30,667 nucleotides of DNA from Planctomycetota bacterium. Lineage in GTDB: Bacteria; Planctomycetota; Phycisphaerae; Sedimentisphaerales; UBA12454. The stretch spans positions 1 to 30,667 of the forward strand of contig JAHJUV010000087.1 of NCBI GenBank assembly GCA_018828825.1, in the 5' to 3' direction. Of the stretch, positions 16,262 to 23,878 are shown one piece after another. The notes beneath the pieces were generated by a model. The model saw nothing but the letters and a program-made list of their open reading frames with translations. It was not told the DNA's origin and made no database searches. The translations under genes and the position numbers were made by a program. Every line of letters begins with the position of its first letter. Position 1 is the stretch's first letter.

Positions 16262-16286
16262 TGCATTTATCAAGGAAGGAATATTT

Positions 16287-16364
16287 ATGGCAAAAAAGGC
16301 GGTTAAATCAAAAAAATTGACTTTATTTATATTAACCCGTCTTTATTATATGACAGGAGAATAA
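16287..16364 (+). CDS. Possible 25-residue leader peptide ahead of the nuclease gene
   Basis: A short frame (starting MAKKAVKSKK, ending YYMTGE) has a strong ribosome binding site AAGGAAGG seven bases ahead. Its TAA directly abuts the ATG of the nuclease gene. It may be a leader that couples translation to the nuclease, or the remains of a longer gene. The only nearby ribosome site for the nuclease, ACAGGAGA, lies inside this frame. Confidence 0.4.
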   Translation: MAKKAVKSKKLTLFILTRLYYMTGE

Positions 16365-17147
16365 ATGAACCATTGGACAATCTTAAGTATTGAATATGCT
16401 AATCAAAGAAATTATCTCGATGATTTATTTAGGGTTTATCCCTGTATACCGGAGGGGATACGAGATATTGACCAGGAAAAATGGCAGGCTGTCGAAAAGG
16501 CCTTTAACAAAAGAGATAACACGCAGCTTATTAAAACTCTCTTATCGTTAAAACTTTTTCCTATAAAGGACTCTTATGTAGCATATTTGCGGAAAGACCG
16601 TTCCGCCATAGACCGTAATCCGGAAACCGTAAATCGATTGTGTGGCAGATTGTACCAGATGGGTTTGTCCGATATTTTTGAAAGATGCTCAGAACCAAAG
16701 GAAACAAACAGGCAAATTGGCCCACTTTTCCACAGATGGATTGAGAAGAAACCATTGGGAGTTGAACTTTTAAGACCAGAAAAATTTCTTGCCACAGAAG
16801 ACAATGCTGTATTACGCGGCAGTGATAATGAGCTTATGGAATTTGCCAATGTACATCTTAACTACAATGGTACAAAGGGGTTGGATTTTGTCGCCCGTTT
16901 TAACAAAAAATACGTTGTTGGTGAAGCCAAGTTTCTAACCGATTTCGGTGGGCATCAAAATGCTCAATTTGGGGACGCAAAAAACTTGCTTAGAAACACA
17001 TCTGTTAAAGCTATAAAGGTGGCAATACTTGATGGGGTTCTGTACATTCCCAAGAAAACCAAAATGCATAAGTTTCTCAATGAGTGTCCCGAAACGTATA
17101 ATATAATGAGTTGTTTGGTGCTACGTGATTTTCTATACCAGATTTAA
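16365..17147 (+). CDS. Type II restriction endonuclease, PD-(D/E)XK fold (system 1)
   Basis: A 260-residue protein next to a DNA methyltransferase. The nuclease core is visible as GLDFVARF with D174, followed by VVGEAKFL with E187-A-K189, the D...ExK arrangement of PD-(D/E)XK enzymes; a glycine/histidine stretch (TDFGGHQNAQFGDAKNL) follows. It would cleave unmethylated DNA at the site protected by the partner. The recognition sequence cannot be read from the protein. The coding strand is AT-richer than the neighbouring ilv genes and oriented against them, which suggests lateral acquisition. The methyltransferase starts 31 bases downstream. Confidence 0.82.
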   Translation: MNHWTILSIEYANQRNYLDDLFRVYPCIPEGIRDIDQEKWQAVEKAFNKRDNTQLIKTLLSLKLFPIKDSYVAYLRKDRSAIDRNPETVNRLCGRLYQMGLSDIFERCSEPKETNRQIGPLFHRWIEKKPLGVELLRPEKFLATEDNAVLRGSDNELMEFANVHLNYNGTKGLDFVARFNKKYVVGEAKFLTDFGGHQNAQFGDAKNLLRNTSVKAIKVAILDGVLYIPKKTKMHKFLNECPETYNIMSCLVLRDFLYQI

Positions 17148-17178
17148 CCTTGATATCGTATAATAGCGGGCGAAATAT

Positions 17179-18360
17179 ATGAAGCTGTATTACAAAAATA
17201 AACAGGATACAACATCTCTTTTGGAGACAACGAAAGCGGCTGTTTTAATGCCAATTGGGAAGCGCTTTGAGACTCCAAACAAAATCATAAAAGGCGATAA
17301 TCTTGAAGTAATGCAGGCTTTGCTTCAAGACCTCAACTTTCGAGCGAAAATTGACTTAGTCTATATTGACCCTCCCTTTGCAACCAAGACAGTATTTAAG
17401 CATAACGAATCTCGCACTTCAACGGTCAGTCCCAGGCACAAAGATGATATTGCGTATTCGGATGTTCTTGTGGGCGCTGAATATCTGGAATTTTTACGAG
17501 AAAGGCTTATTTTTATTCGGGAATTAATGGCTGATCACGCATCTATTTATCTGCATATTGACTATAAGGTTGGACATTATGTGAAAGTTATTATGGATGA
17601 AATCTTTGGACAGAAGAATTTCAGAAATGATATAACACGGGTAAAATGCAATCCTAAAAATTTTCAACGAAAAGGATATAGTAATATCAAGGATTTAATT
17701 CTTTTTTACACCAAGACGGACGACTTTATTTGGAATGAACCCCGTGCAGATATTTCAGAGGAAGACATCAAAAGACTATTTACAAAAATCGACCAGAAAG
17801 GCCGTAAATATACGACGACTCCCTTGCATGCACCCGGGGAAACGAAAAATGGAAACACAGGTAAATCATGGAAAGGATTAACGCCTCCCAAGGGCAGACA
17901 CTGGAGGTATGACCCTGCCGTATTGGAACGACTGGACAATGAGGGACTTATTGAATGGTCAAGTACGGGTAATCCTCGAAAAATTATATATGCAGACGAT
18001 GCCCAGGCCAACGGCAAAAGGGTACAGGACATCTGGGAGTTCAAAGATTCGCCATATCCAAGCTATCCGACAGAAAAAAACTTAGACCTCTTGAACTTAA
18101 TTATCCAGACATCTTCAAATCCCGGACAGTTAGTTTTTGACTGTTTCTGCGGTTCAGGCACTACGCTTTTAGCGGCTCATCAGTTGCACAGATATTGGAT
18201 TGGTATTGATAACTCTGATATAGCCATTCAAACAACAATTCGCAGATTTACACCATCGCAGGATGCGCTATTTGATCGGGATGTTCCCTATAATTATTTT
18301 GACGTGAAAGCTGCACAAAAAGATTTTTCATCCCATTCGATTCCTACGGCAATGCGATGA
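17179..18360 (+). CDS. DNA methyltransferase, beta class (system 1)
   Basis: A 393-residue amino-methyltransferase. The catalytic motif IV, DLVYIDPPF (D64-F67), comes before the SAM-binding motif I, VFDCFCGSGTTLLAA (D321-G327); this order defines the beta class, which methylates adenine N6 or cytosine N4. DPPF suggests adenine but does not prove it. The central region (about 150-290) is the likely target-recognition part. It forms a restriction-modification pair with the upstream nuclease. Two GC-rich hairpins follow the stop codon. Confidence 0.92.
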   Translation: MKLYYKNKQDTTSLLETTKAAVLMPIGKRFETPNKIIKGDNLEVMQALLQDLNFRAKIDLVYIDPPFATKTVFKHNESRTSTVSPRHKDDIAYSDVLVGAEYLEFLRERLIFIRELMADHASIYLHIDYKVGHYVKVIMDEIFGQKNFRNDITRVKCNPKNFQRKGYSNIKDLILFYTKTDDFIWNEPRADISEEDIKRLFTKIDQKGRKYTTTPLHAPGETKNGNTGKSWKGLTPPKGRHWRYDPAVLERLDNEGLIEWSSTGNPRKIIYADDAQANGKRVQDIWEFKDSPYPSYPTEKNLDLLNLIIQTSSNPGQLVFDCFCGSGTTLLAAHQLHRYWIGIDNSDIAIQTTIRRFTPSQDALFDRDVPYNYFDVKAAQKDFSSHSIPTAMR

Positions 18361-18376
18361 GTAAGAAAAATTAAAG

Positions 18377-18481
18377 TGGTCAGACACCGTTTCCTGAAAA
18401 TCTTTTGCGTCGTGCATGAACCCCCAACATAAAGTTGGGGGCTTAAGGAATATGACGAACCCCGCCAAGGTGTTGGCGGGG
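18377..18481. repeat. Two adjacent perfect hairpins, possible mobile-element remnant
   Basis: After the methyltransferase comes AGTGGTCAGACACC (from about 18375). Two perfect hairpins follow: CCCCCAAC-ATAAA-GTTGGGGG (18421-18441) and CCCCGCCAA-GGTG-TTGGCGGGG (18460-18481). The look is that of ends left by REP/IS200-type elements, but no transposase is present. Neither has a good T-run, so they are weak terminator candidates between convergent genes. Confidence 0.55.
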
Positions 18482-18502
18482 CTAAACACGGATTAAATAT
18501 TT

Positions 18503-19003
18503 TTACTGTCCCTCTGGCGCGTTCGGCTGGCTTAATCTTCCCATCGCGACCGTTCCCGTACGGACCATATTTTTAATTCCGTACGGCCTGCAGGCATCGA
18601 TAAACGCCTCGAGTTTGTCTTCGCTGTTGGCAAGTTCCACCATAACGAATTTTTGTCCGATATCGACGACCTTGGCCTTGAACATCTCTACCAGCGCAAG
18701 AATCTCGTGTCTCTTCTCCGGCGGCATATGAACGCACATCAGCATTAAATCGTGAGCGATGACGTCTTTGAGCGAAAAATCCTGTACCTTGACAACGTCG
18801 ATTATTTTCTCCAATTGCTTTCGCACCTGCTCGACGACCTTATCGTCTCCCAGCACTACGATAGTCATTCTGCTAAGGGCGGGGTCGTCTGTTCTTCCGA
18901 CCGCAAGTGAATCTATATTAAATGCCCTTGCGGCGAACATCCCGGCCACATGTGCCAGCACGCCGGGCTTGTTCTGTACTAATGCGCTTATTATATGTTT
19001 CAT
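18503..19003 (-). CDS. ilvN: Acetolactate synthase small (regulatory) subunit
   Basis: The regulatory subunit binds the IlvB catalytic subunit, raises its activity and confers feedback inhibition by valine. The 166-residue length fits the IlvN/IlvH type. The N-terminal ACT domain is clear: KHIISALVQNKPGVLAHVAG, FAARAFNIDSLAVGRT and SRMTIVVLGDD. The second half (HEILALVEMFKAKVVDIG) fits the C-terminal ACT-like domain. It is 231 bases downstream of ilvB, with a MITE-like inverted repeat filling most of the gap, so coupling to ilvB may be weakened. Confidence 0.94.
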   Translation of the reverse strand: MKHIISALVQNKPGVLAHVAGMFAARAFNIDSLAVGRTDDPALSRMTIVVLGDDKVVEQVRKQLEKIIDVVKVQDFSLKDVIAHDLMLMCVHMPPEKRHEILALVEMFKAKVVDIGQKFVMVELANSEDKLEAFIDACRPYGIKNMVRTGTVAMGRLSQPNAPEGQ

Positions 19004-19085
19004 TTTTCTGCACCTTAAAATATTTTTATTTTAACCCCCGCGCTCAGTTTTGCCAGAAGACAAAACTGCGGGGGCCAATTTTAAG

Positions 19086-19228
19086 TTTTAAATTTTAAGG
19101 CAACCTCTAAAAATACGTCTTGTCATTGCGAGCGCAGCGAAGCAATCTCGTTTTTGAAGCAATAATGAAGATCGCTTCGTCGTTTTACTCCTCGCAATGA
19201 CATTTTTAGAGATACCCTTAAATTTTAA
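19086..19228. repeat. MITE-like inverted repeat between ilvB and ilvN
   Basis: The left arm (CTCTAAAAAT, then GTCATTGCGAG and GAAGCAATCTC, 19105-19149) is mirrored by the right arm, which read in reverse gives CTCTAAAAAT, GTCATTGCGAG, GAAGCGATCTT (about 19168-19212). AT-rich AAATTTTAAGG-type flanks extend the symmetry outward to about 19086 and 19228. The sequence GTCATTGCGAG with GAAGC is a dispersed palindrome I recall from many bacterial genomes. It has no coding capacity of its own. Confidence 0.8.
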
Positions 19229-19234
19229 ATTTCG

Positions 19235-20977
19235 TTACGCCATACTTTCAAAGATATCCAGTCCGTCCATTTCGTGCAGGCTCTTTCCCATAGCGACCAT
19301 AGGCCAGACGTTTTCTTCGCGTTCAACCTTGAAATCGACAACGCAAGGCTTTTTCTCTTTGAGCATTTTGGCGATGGCCGATTTAACTTCGCTTTTCTTA
19401 TCGACTGTCATCCCGACGGCCCCAAACGCCTCGGCAACTGCCGCAAACTCCGGATTCTTCAGCGAGCTTTTCGAGTATCTCTTGCCGTAGAACAACTCCT
19501 GCCACTGGCGAACCATTCCCATATATCCGTTGTTGATAATGCAGACTTTCACCGGCAGTTCGTATTGAACCGCTGTGCAAATCTCGCCCATCGTCATATT
19601 AAAGCTGCTGTCGCCGTCGATATCTATAACCAGCGCGTCCGGCTTTGCCGCCTGCGCGCCTATTGCCGCCGGCAGTCCGAACCCCATCGTGCCCAGCCCG
19701 CCCGATGTTATAAAATGTCTCGGCCTGCTGTGCTTATAAAACTGCGATGTCCACATCTGATGCTGACCGACGCCGGTAACGATTATCGCGTTATCTTTCG
19801 TCGCTTCCCAAAGCTGCTCGATAACGTATTGAGGCTTTATATTCGGGCTCTTGGTATCGTACTTCAGCGGAAAGCATTTCTTCCAGTCCGCGATTTTATC
19901 GAACCACGCCTTTCTGTCTTTATGCTGAACTTCTTTCGTCATCTCGCCGAGAATATATTTCGCATCCCCGACAACCGGTATCTGAACGTTAACGTTCTTG
20001 CTTATACTCGCAGGGTCGATATCTATATGGATAAACCTGGCGCTGGGGGCGAATGTTTTTAATTTTCCTGTAACTCTGTCGTCAAACCGTGCGCCGACCG
20101 CTATCAGCAGGTCGCACTCCTGAACAGCGTAATTTGCGTAAGCCGTCCCGTGCATTCCGAGCATATCCAGCGATTCCGGCCTCATCTGGTCGTAGGCTCC
20201 CAATCCAAGCAGCGTCGTTGTAACCGGCACGTTTGCTTTTTGCGCTAACGCCCGCAGTTCATCTGATGCGTTGGCGGTGATAACGCCCCCGCCGACGTAC
20301 AGCACCGGCCTTTCGGATTTATTTATCGCCTCAGCCGCCATCTTTATCTGCCGATGATGACCTTTCGCCTGCGGCTTGTAGCCGGCAAGATTGACGCCAT
20401 CGAAAGGCGTCATTTGGCACTTGGCGACTTCGACGTCGACCGGGATATCAATAAGCACCGGCCCCGGCCTGCCTGTCTTGGCGATATAGAATGCTTCTCG
20501 AATAGACTGTTGCAGCTCTTTAACATCTTTAACTATCACATTATGTTTTGTAATCGGCCTTGTTATGCCTGTCGTATCTGCTTCCTGAAATGCGTCGTTG
20601 CCTATCAGGTCTGTCCTGACCTGGCCTGTCAGGCAAACTATCGGAACCGAGTCCATCATCGCATTTGCTATTCCCGTTACCAGATTGCACGCCCCCGGCC
20701 CGCTCGTCGCCACAACGCATCCGACTTTGCCGCTCGCGCGGGCATAGCCATCTGCCATATGCGCACCGCCCTGTTCGTGGCGGGGAATAATGAAATTAAT
20801 CGGGGCATCATACAGCTTGTCAAATAATGGCAAAACCACCCCGCCCAGATAGCCAAACATAGTGTCAACGCCCTGCTCAATAAGCGTATCAACAATAATC
20901 TCAGCACCTGTCTTAATAGGTAAAGCGGACTGATTTTGGGCGGAATCGCCCTGCGGTGAACATGTGGGTTTCTTCAT
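19235..20977 (-). CDS. ilvB: Acetolactate synthase large (catalytic) subunit
   Basis: IlvB condenses two pyruvates, or pyruvate and 2-oxobutyrate, to acetohydroxy acids, using thiamine diphosphate, Mg2+ and FAD. The 580-residue protein has the catalytic-glutamate motif FIIPRHEQGGAHMADGYARA, VATSGPGACNLVTG, LIGNDAFQEADTTGITRPIT and the ThDP motif VIDIDGDSSFNM followed by INNGYMGMV. The length is normal. The ATG at 20977 has AGGAG nine bases ahead. An apparent promoter at 21202-21230 gives a leader of about 215 bases. It heads an ilvB-ilvN unit; ilvC is further downstream, beyond inserted DNA. Confidence 0.96.
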   Translation of the reverse strand: MKKPTCSPQGDSAQNQSALPIKTGAEIIVDTLIEQGVDTMFGYLGGVVLPLFDKLYDAPINFIIPRHEQGGAHMADGYARASGKVGCVVATSGPGACNLVTGIANAMMDSVPIVCLTGQVRTDLIGNDAFQEADTTGITRPITKHNVIVKDVKELQQSIREAFYIAKTGRPGPVLIDIPVDVEVAKCQMTPFDGVNLAGYKPQAKGHHRQIKMAAEAINKSERPVLYVGGGVITANASDELRALAQKANVPVTTTLLGLGAYDQMRPESLDMLGMHGTAYANYAVQECDLLIAVGARFDDRVTGKLKTFAPSARFIHIDIDPASISKNVNVQIPVVGDAKYILGEMTKEVQHKDRKAWFDKIADWKKCFPLKYDTKSPNIKPQYVIEQLWEATKDNAIIVTGVGQHQMWTSQFYKHSRPRHFITSGGLGTMGFGLPAAIGAQAAKPDALVIDIDGDSSFNMTMGEICTAVQYELPVKVCIINNGYMGMVRQWQELFYGKRYSKSSLKNPEFAAVAEAFGAVGMTVDKKSEVKSAIAKMLKEKKPCVVDFKVEREENVWPMVAMGKSLHEMDGLDIFESMA

Positions 20978-21195
20978 TTTTTTACTCCTGATAAACTATC
21001 CAGTTATTCCGGCTTTCTACGGCTTTTCTGGGCGTTTCTGAAAGGCCGACTGTAAGGCAACGAACTCATAACAGCCTGTCAATTCAGGATTTGCACCCTG
21101 CCGCAGTGCCATAATCGCCCCCTCGCTTGCTTTCGCAAGAAAGCGTGGGGGCGTTTCAGGAAGCAAATTACAGCAAACTGCAATCTGCCACTGCT
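20978..21195 (-). promoter_or_regulatory. Structured leader of ilvB
   Basis: The presumed 5' leader holds a strong hairpin (21116-21153) with CGCCCCC/GGGGGCG outer arms and a GAAA-closed CTTGC/GCAAG tip. Directly after it a 31-codon frame begins at 21112 (MALRQGANPELTG start) and ends at 21017. The purine-rich GAGGGG that could start its translation is part of the hairpin arm. The peptide is not notably rich in leucine, valine or isoleucine. I saw no T-box motif and no T-run, so the mechanism, if any, is not classical attenuation. Confidence 0.45.
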
Positions 21196-21201
21196 GATTT
21201 A

Positions 21202-21230
21202 ATAATAACCTATATATCGGTTTTTGTCAA
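21202..21230 (-). promoter_or_regulatory. Sigma70-type promoter for ilvB
   Basis: Read on the minus strand, a consensus TTGACA (21225-21230) is followed after 17 bases by TATTAT (21202-21207). This is one of the best promoters in the window. Confidence 0.75.
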
Positions 21231-21554
21231 GGGGAAGGTTTAGCCACTAAGGCACAAAGGCACAAAGAAATTAGCCACGAATAGACACGAATTAACACAG
21301 ATTTACACTGACTTCTTCAACTAAGCAGTTTGCGAACAGCTTAAATTCAGATTTCTAACCTCTTTGGTAAACAAGCTTTCCACGAGGCTTCAAAATCTGA
21401 ATTTTTCTACGGCTACGCCGAAAAATTGAAGCAAATTAAACGCTGGATAATGGAGATTTGGAGCGGGAATTGTGGGGTTTTGGGGAAATTTTGAAAAAAT
21501 GAGGGTTTTTTAGGGGGTTTTAATCAAAAAACTGTGGTTTTGGGCGGAAAACAT
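21231..21554. other. Gene-free stretch with dispersed repeat, inverted repeat and G-tracts
   Basis: It contains a GCCACTAAGGCACAAAGGCA-type dispersed repeat (about 21242-21311). An inverted repeat follows with AAATTCAGATTT (21343-21354) and AAATCTGAATTT (about 21392-21403). A G/T-skewed tract has four G-runs (21474-21517). The inverted repeat could stop transcription coming from the second methyltransferase gene. No coding sequence was seen. Confidence 0.55.
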
Positions 21555-23072
21555 TTAAAACATTATCAACTGATGAGACTCCTTATCCTGATGAACATTT
21601 TCAATCAAAGCACTCTTCCCATAAAAATCGGCAAGCTTGACGAGACTGAGCATATTCAATATTTCGAGAGTGATTGGTCGTTTGGAATCCCACCAGATAT
21701 AGGCGGAGAAAAATTCTTCTGCTGCTTGTGAAGATAAAATTTCATATAAAAGCGATGCTTCCTCTTTTGACCTGCAACTTAGGAAATAACAGGTATCATC
21801 AAAAACAACAGGTTTGCCTTCATAAGGGCCTATAAGGCGAAATCGTATATTTTTATAGAAACCAGAAATAGCTACTTTCCAATCTGTAAAAGTATAATCG
21901 CCAACACCAAAAATGGAAAATTGTGGGTTATTCCGATATATAACACTTGTTCTCCTGTCTAACAGGTCTGAATGTCTTTGCAGATAGTCCCATGTTTTAG
22001 GCGAATTATGTTTAATGATACCGGTTTGCTGACCAACAAAATGCTGCGGCACAAGCATATAGCGATTGATGGATGTGATTTCGCCATTTGCCAAATCAGA
22101 ACTTTTGAGCATTGGAAACAGATACTCATCTTCCAACTCGACCCTCTCTCCAAGTCCGTTTCTGAAACAATTATTTTCTTTCCGCAGTTCCATAATTTTT
22201 GCGCAATCGTGTTTTATGCCTGAACGCCATTTAAAAGGCTCATCTTTGTCTGCTATAAGGTGTTTCCATTTTTCATATAAAGCTATATCAGGTATAAGGC
22301 GATTTTTTTTAAAAGCGGCAAGATGTTCAAAGGAATTATGATTTAAATCACTATAAATTTTACAATGAAGTGCCGGAGTTCTCTGCCCAAGTTTGACAAC
22401 AAAAAAACAGGCGTCAACAGCAACATCAAAATACTGCTGTGCATTTATTTTATATATACTGCACCATTCAAAAGGCATCTGGTTTTTCCAGCCGTAAAGC
22501 AGTACCTTTCGTGCAACAGCAGTTTTGCAAAGCATTGCCAGACAGGCATCTCGTCCCTTGAGATAGTCTAACATACTGATTATCATCCACTCCGATATAT
22601 CAAAATTGCTTTTGCCTGTGATAGCATCCAATCCTTTCATATTCTGAAAGTTTGACTTTTTTGGAAGGTTTCTGCCGCCAATGCTCCCGATGCCTGAATT
22701 TGTTACCCAGGGGGGATTGCCAATAACAAGAACAGGGTCAGGCATCGAGGCTATTTGTTTTTCCCACGAAAAGGAAAAAAAATCGCCTTGAGTTATCGAA
22801 GTAGTAATACAGTTTTGAAACGGCTGAATTTTTTTAATGGTCTCGGCCAGATATTTATCCGATATATCAAGCCCGAAACAGCATTTGGCGGACTGGAAAG
22901 TTTCTAAAGCAGCTAATACAAAACTACCTTTACCACAGGTTGGTTCTATTATCGAGGCAGGACATATGCCGGTTTCCAAAAGGATTTGACAAGTCTTTAT
23001 GGCTAAATCCGGCGGAGTCTGCCAATCCCCCAATTCTATTTTCTTTTTGTTTTTTAGTTTTTCCACGGTCAA
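21555..23072 (-). CDS. N6-adenine DNA methyltransferase, gamma class (system 2)
   Basis: A 505-residue methyltransferase. GDWQTPPDLA (residues 15-24, motif X) is followed by the SAM-binding SIIEPTCGKGSFVLAA (40-55, motif I) and the catalytic VIGNPPW with N119-W122 (motif IV). This order and NPPW mark a gamma-class adenine-N6 enzyme. The large C-terminal half would carry the target-recognition domain. It lies 53 bases downstream of the system 2 nuclease and is probably co-transcribed with it. It is unrelated in class to the methyltransferase at 17179. Confidence 0.92.
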   Translation of the reverse strand: MTVEKLKNKKKIELGDWQTPPDLAIKTCQILLETGICPASIIEPTCGKGSFVLAALETFQSAKCCFGLDISDKYLAETIKKIQPFQNCITTSITQGDFFSFSWEKQIASMPDPVLVIGNPPWVTNSGIGSIGGRNLPKKSNFQNMKGLDAITGKSNFDISEWMIISMLDYLKGRDACLAMLCKTAVARKVLLYGWKNQMPFEWCSIYKINAQQYFDVAVDACFFVVKLGQRTPALHCKIYSDLNHNSFEHLAAFKKNRLIPDIALYEKWKHLIADKDEPFKWRSGIKHDCAKIMELRKENNCFRNGLGERVELEDEYLFPMLKSSDLANGEITSINRYMLVPQHFVGQQTGIIKHNSPKTWDYLQRHSDLLDRRTSVIYRNNPQFSIFGVGDYTFTDWKVAISGFYKNIRFRLIGPYEGKPVVFDDTCYFLSCRSKEEASLLYEILSSQAAEEFFSAYIWWDSKRPITLEILNMLSLVKLADFYGKSALIENVHQDKESHQLIMF

Positions 23073-23125
23073 CGAATTTTATGAATACCTTTTACTTTTC
23101 CGGCCTGTTCAATAATACGCCTATA

Positions 23126-23728
23126 TTAAAGTCTCCATTGAAGTGCATTCGAAATGGTCAGATAGCCTATGCCAGGCGGATTTTTAGTAAGCTCCTGGGC
23201 CAACTTTTCCGCCTCGATATCATCTACCGGCAGCATTCTTTCATTTAAGAAAGCTATAATGTCATCGGTGTTTCCGTTGTTTTCAACTATTTTACGGAGC
23301 CCTGTGGTTGTCTGGAAATCGCCGGTTTTTTCTTTCTTTACAAATATGGAATGTAAAATCTTTAGTTGACCTGTCTTGAATTTTTCGTTGTCGGTTTTCT
23401 CGTAGACAAAAACAAGAAGTGAATAACCCAAACCAAAAATTTTCTGACGTGCTGATTTGTATGGACAGGAAGACTGTGGCTGCTTAATGCTGGTAACTTT
23501 CATATCCACATTTAGCTGTGGAAAATCAATGCCTGAAGCCGAACTGCCTGCCGTAAAATCATATTTCTCATATAGATAATTTCTGAATTTATGTTCAAAA
23601 TAGGTGCCTACAGCCTTGCCGTCGGTAACCCCAAAAAGAGAAGGGGCATTGTGTTTAGACTCACGCTTTGCAAAAAAATGAGCTTCTTGGCATAACTTTG
23701 AGATACTTAATTTCGGCTTTGCTTTCAT
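23126..23728 (-). CDS. Type II restriction endonuclease, PD-(D/E)XK fold (system 2)
   Basis: A 200-residue protein with the core GTYFEHKFRNYLYEKY (E45) and SASGIDFPQLNVDMKVTS. The active site reads D68...D75-M-K77, the D...DxK form of PD-(D/E)XK nucleases. A serine/cysteine stretch (SIKQPQSSCP) and the hydrophobic GLGYSLLVFVYEK strand follow. It is first in a two-gene unit with the gamma-class methyltransferase, in the order expected for a type II system. Its recognition site is unknown. A 7-base inverted repeat lies 30-53 bases upstream of the ATG (23758-23781) and could be an operator. Confidence 0.85.
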   Translation of the reverse strand: MKAKPKLSISKLCQEAHFFAKRESKHNAPSLFGVTDGKAVGTYFEHKFRNYLYEKYDFTAGSSASGIDFPQLNVDMKVTSIKQPQSSCPYKSARQKIFGLGYSLLVFVYEKTDNEKFKTGQLKILHSIFVKKEKTGDFQTTTGLRKIVENNGNTDDIIAFLNERMLPVDDIEAEKLAQELTKNPPGIGYLTISNALQWRL

Positions 23729-23757
23729 ATTAAACCTATTTTTTACTTATATAAGGT

Positions 23758-23781
23758 TTTGATGCCGATTAAAACATCAAA
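23758..23781. promoter_or_regulatory. Inverted repeat upstream of the system 2 nuclease
   Basis: TTTGATG (23758-23764) and CATCAAA (23775-23781) are perfect inverted arms around 10 bases. A TATATAAG-like -10 lies just downstream on the minus strand (23746-23755), so the arms cover the -35 region. An autoregulatory operator is possible; no regulator gene is present next to it. Confidence 0.35.
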
Positions 23782-23878
23782 GTGATATTATCATAATAAT
23801 GGTAGACGGGCAATAGGAAAGACCGCAGAAGACAGAATAAAAAGGAACTACTTAGCAGGCAGATTAAGATTCAGGCAT

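Noticed and set aside
16021..16266. 81-codon minus-strand frame with SEPALAQAGVVSRFSAES
   Set aside because: It is encoded by AT-rich spacer and a short palindrome, with no ribosome site; it overlaps the promoter of the restriction-modification pair.
20978..21195. T-box riboswitch or classical leader-peptide attenuator for ilvB
   Set aside because: No T-box consensus, no run of Leu/Val/Ile codons, and no T-tract after the hairpin.
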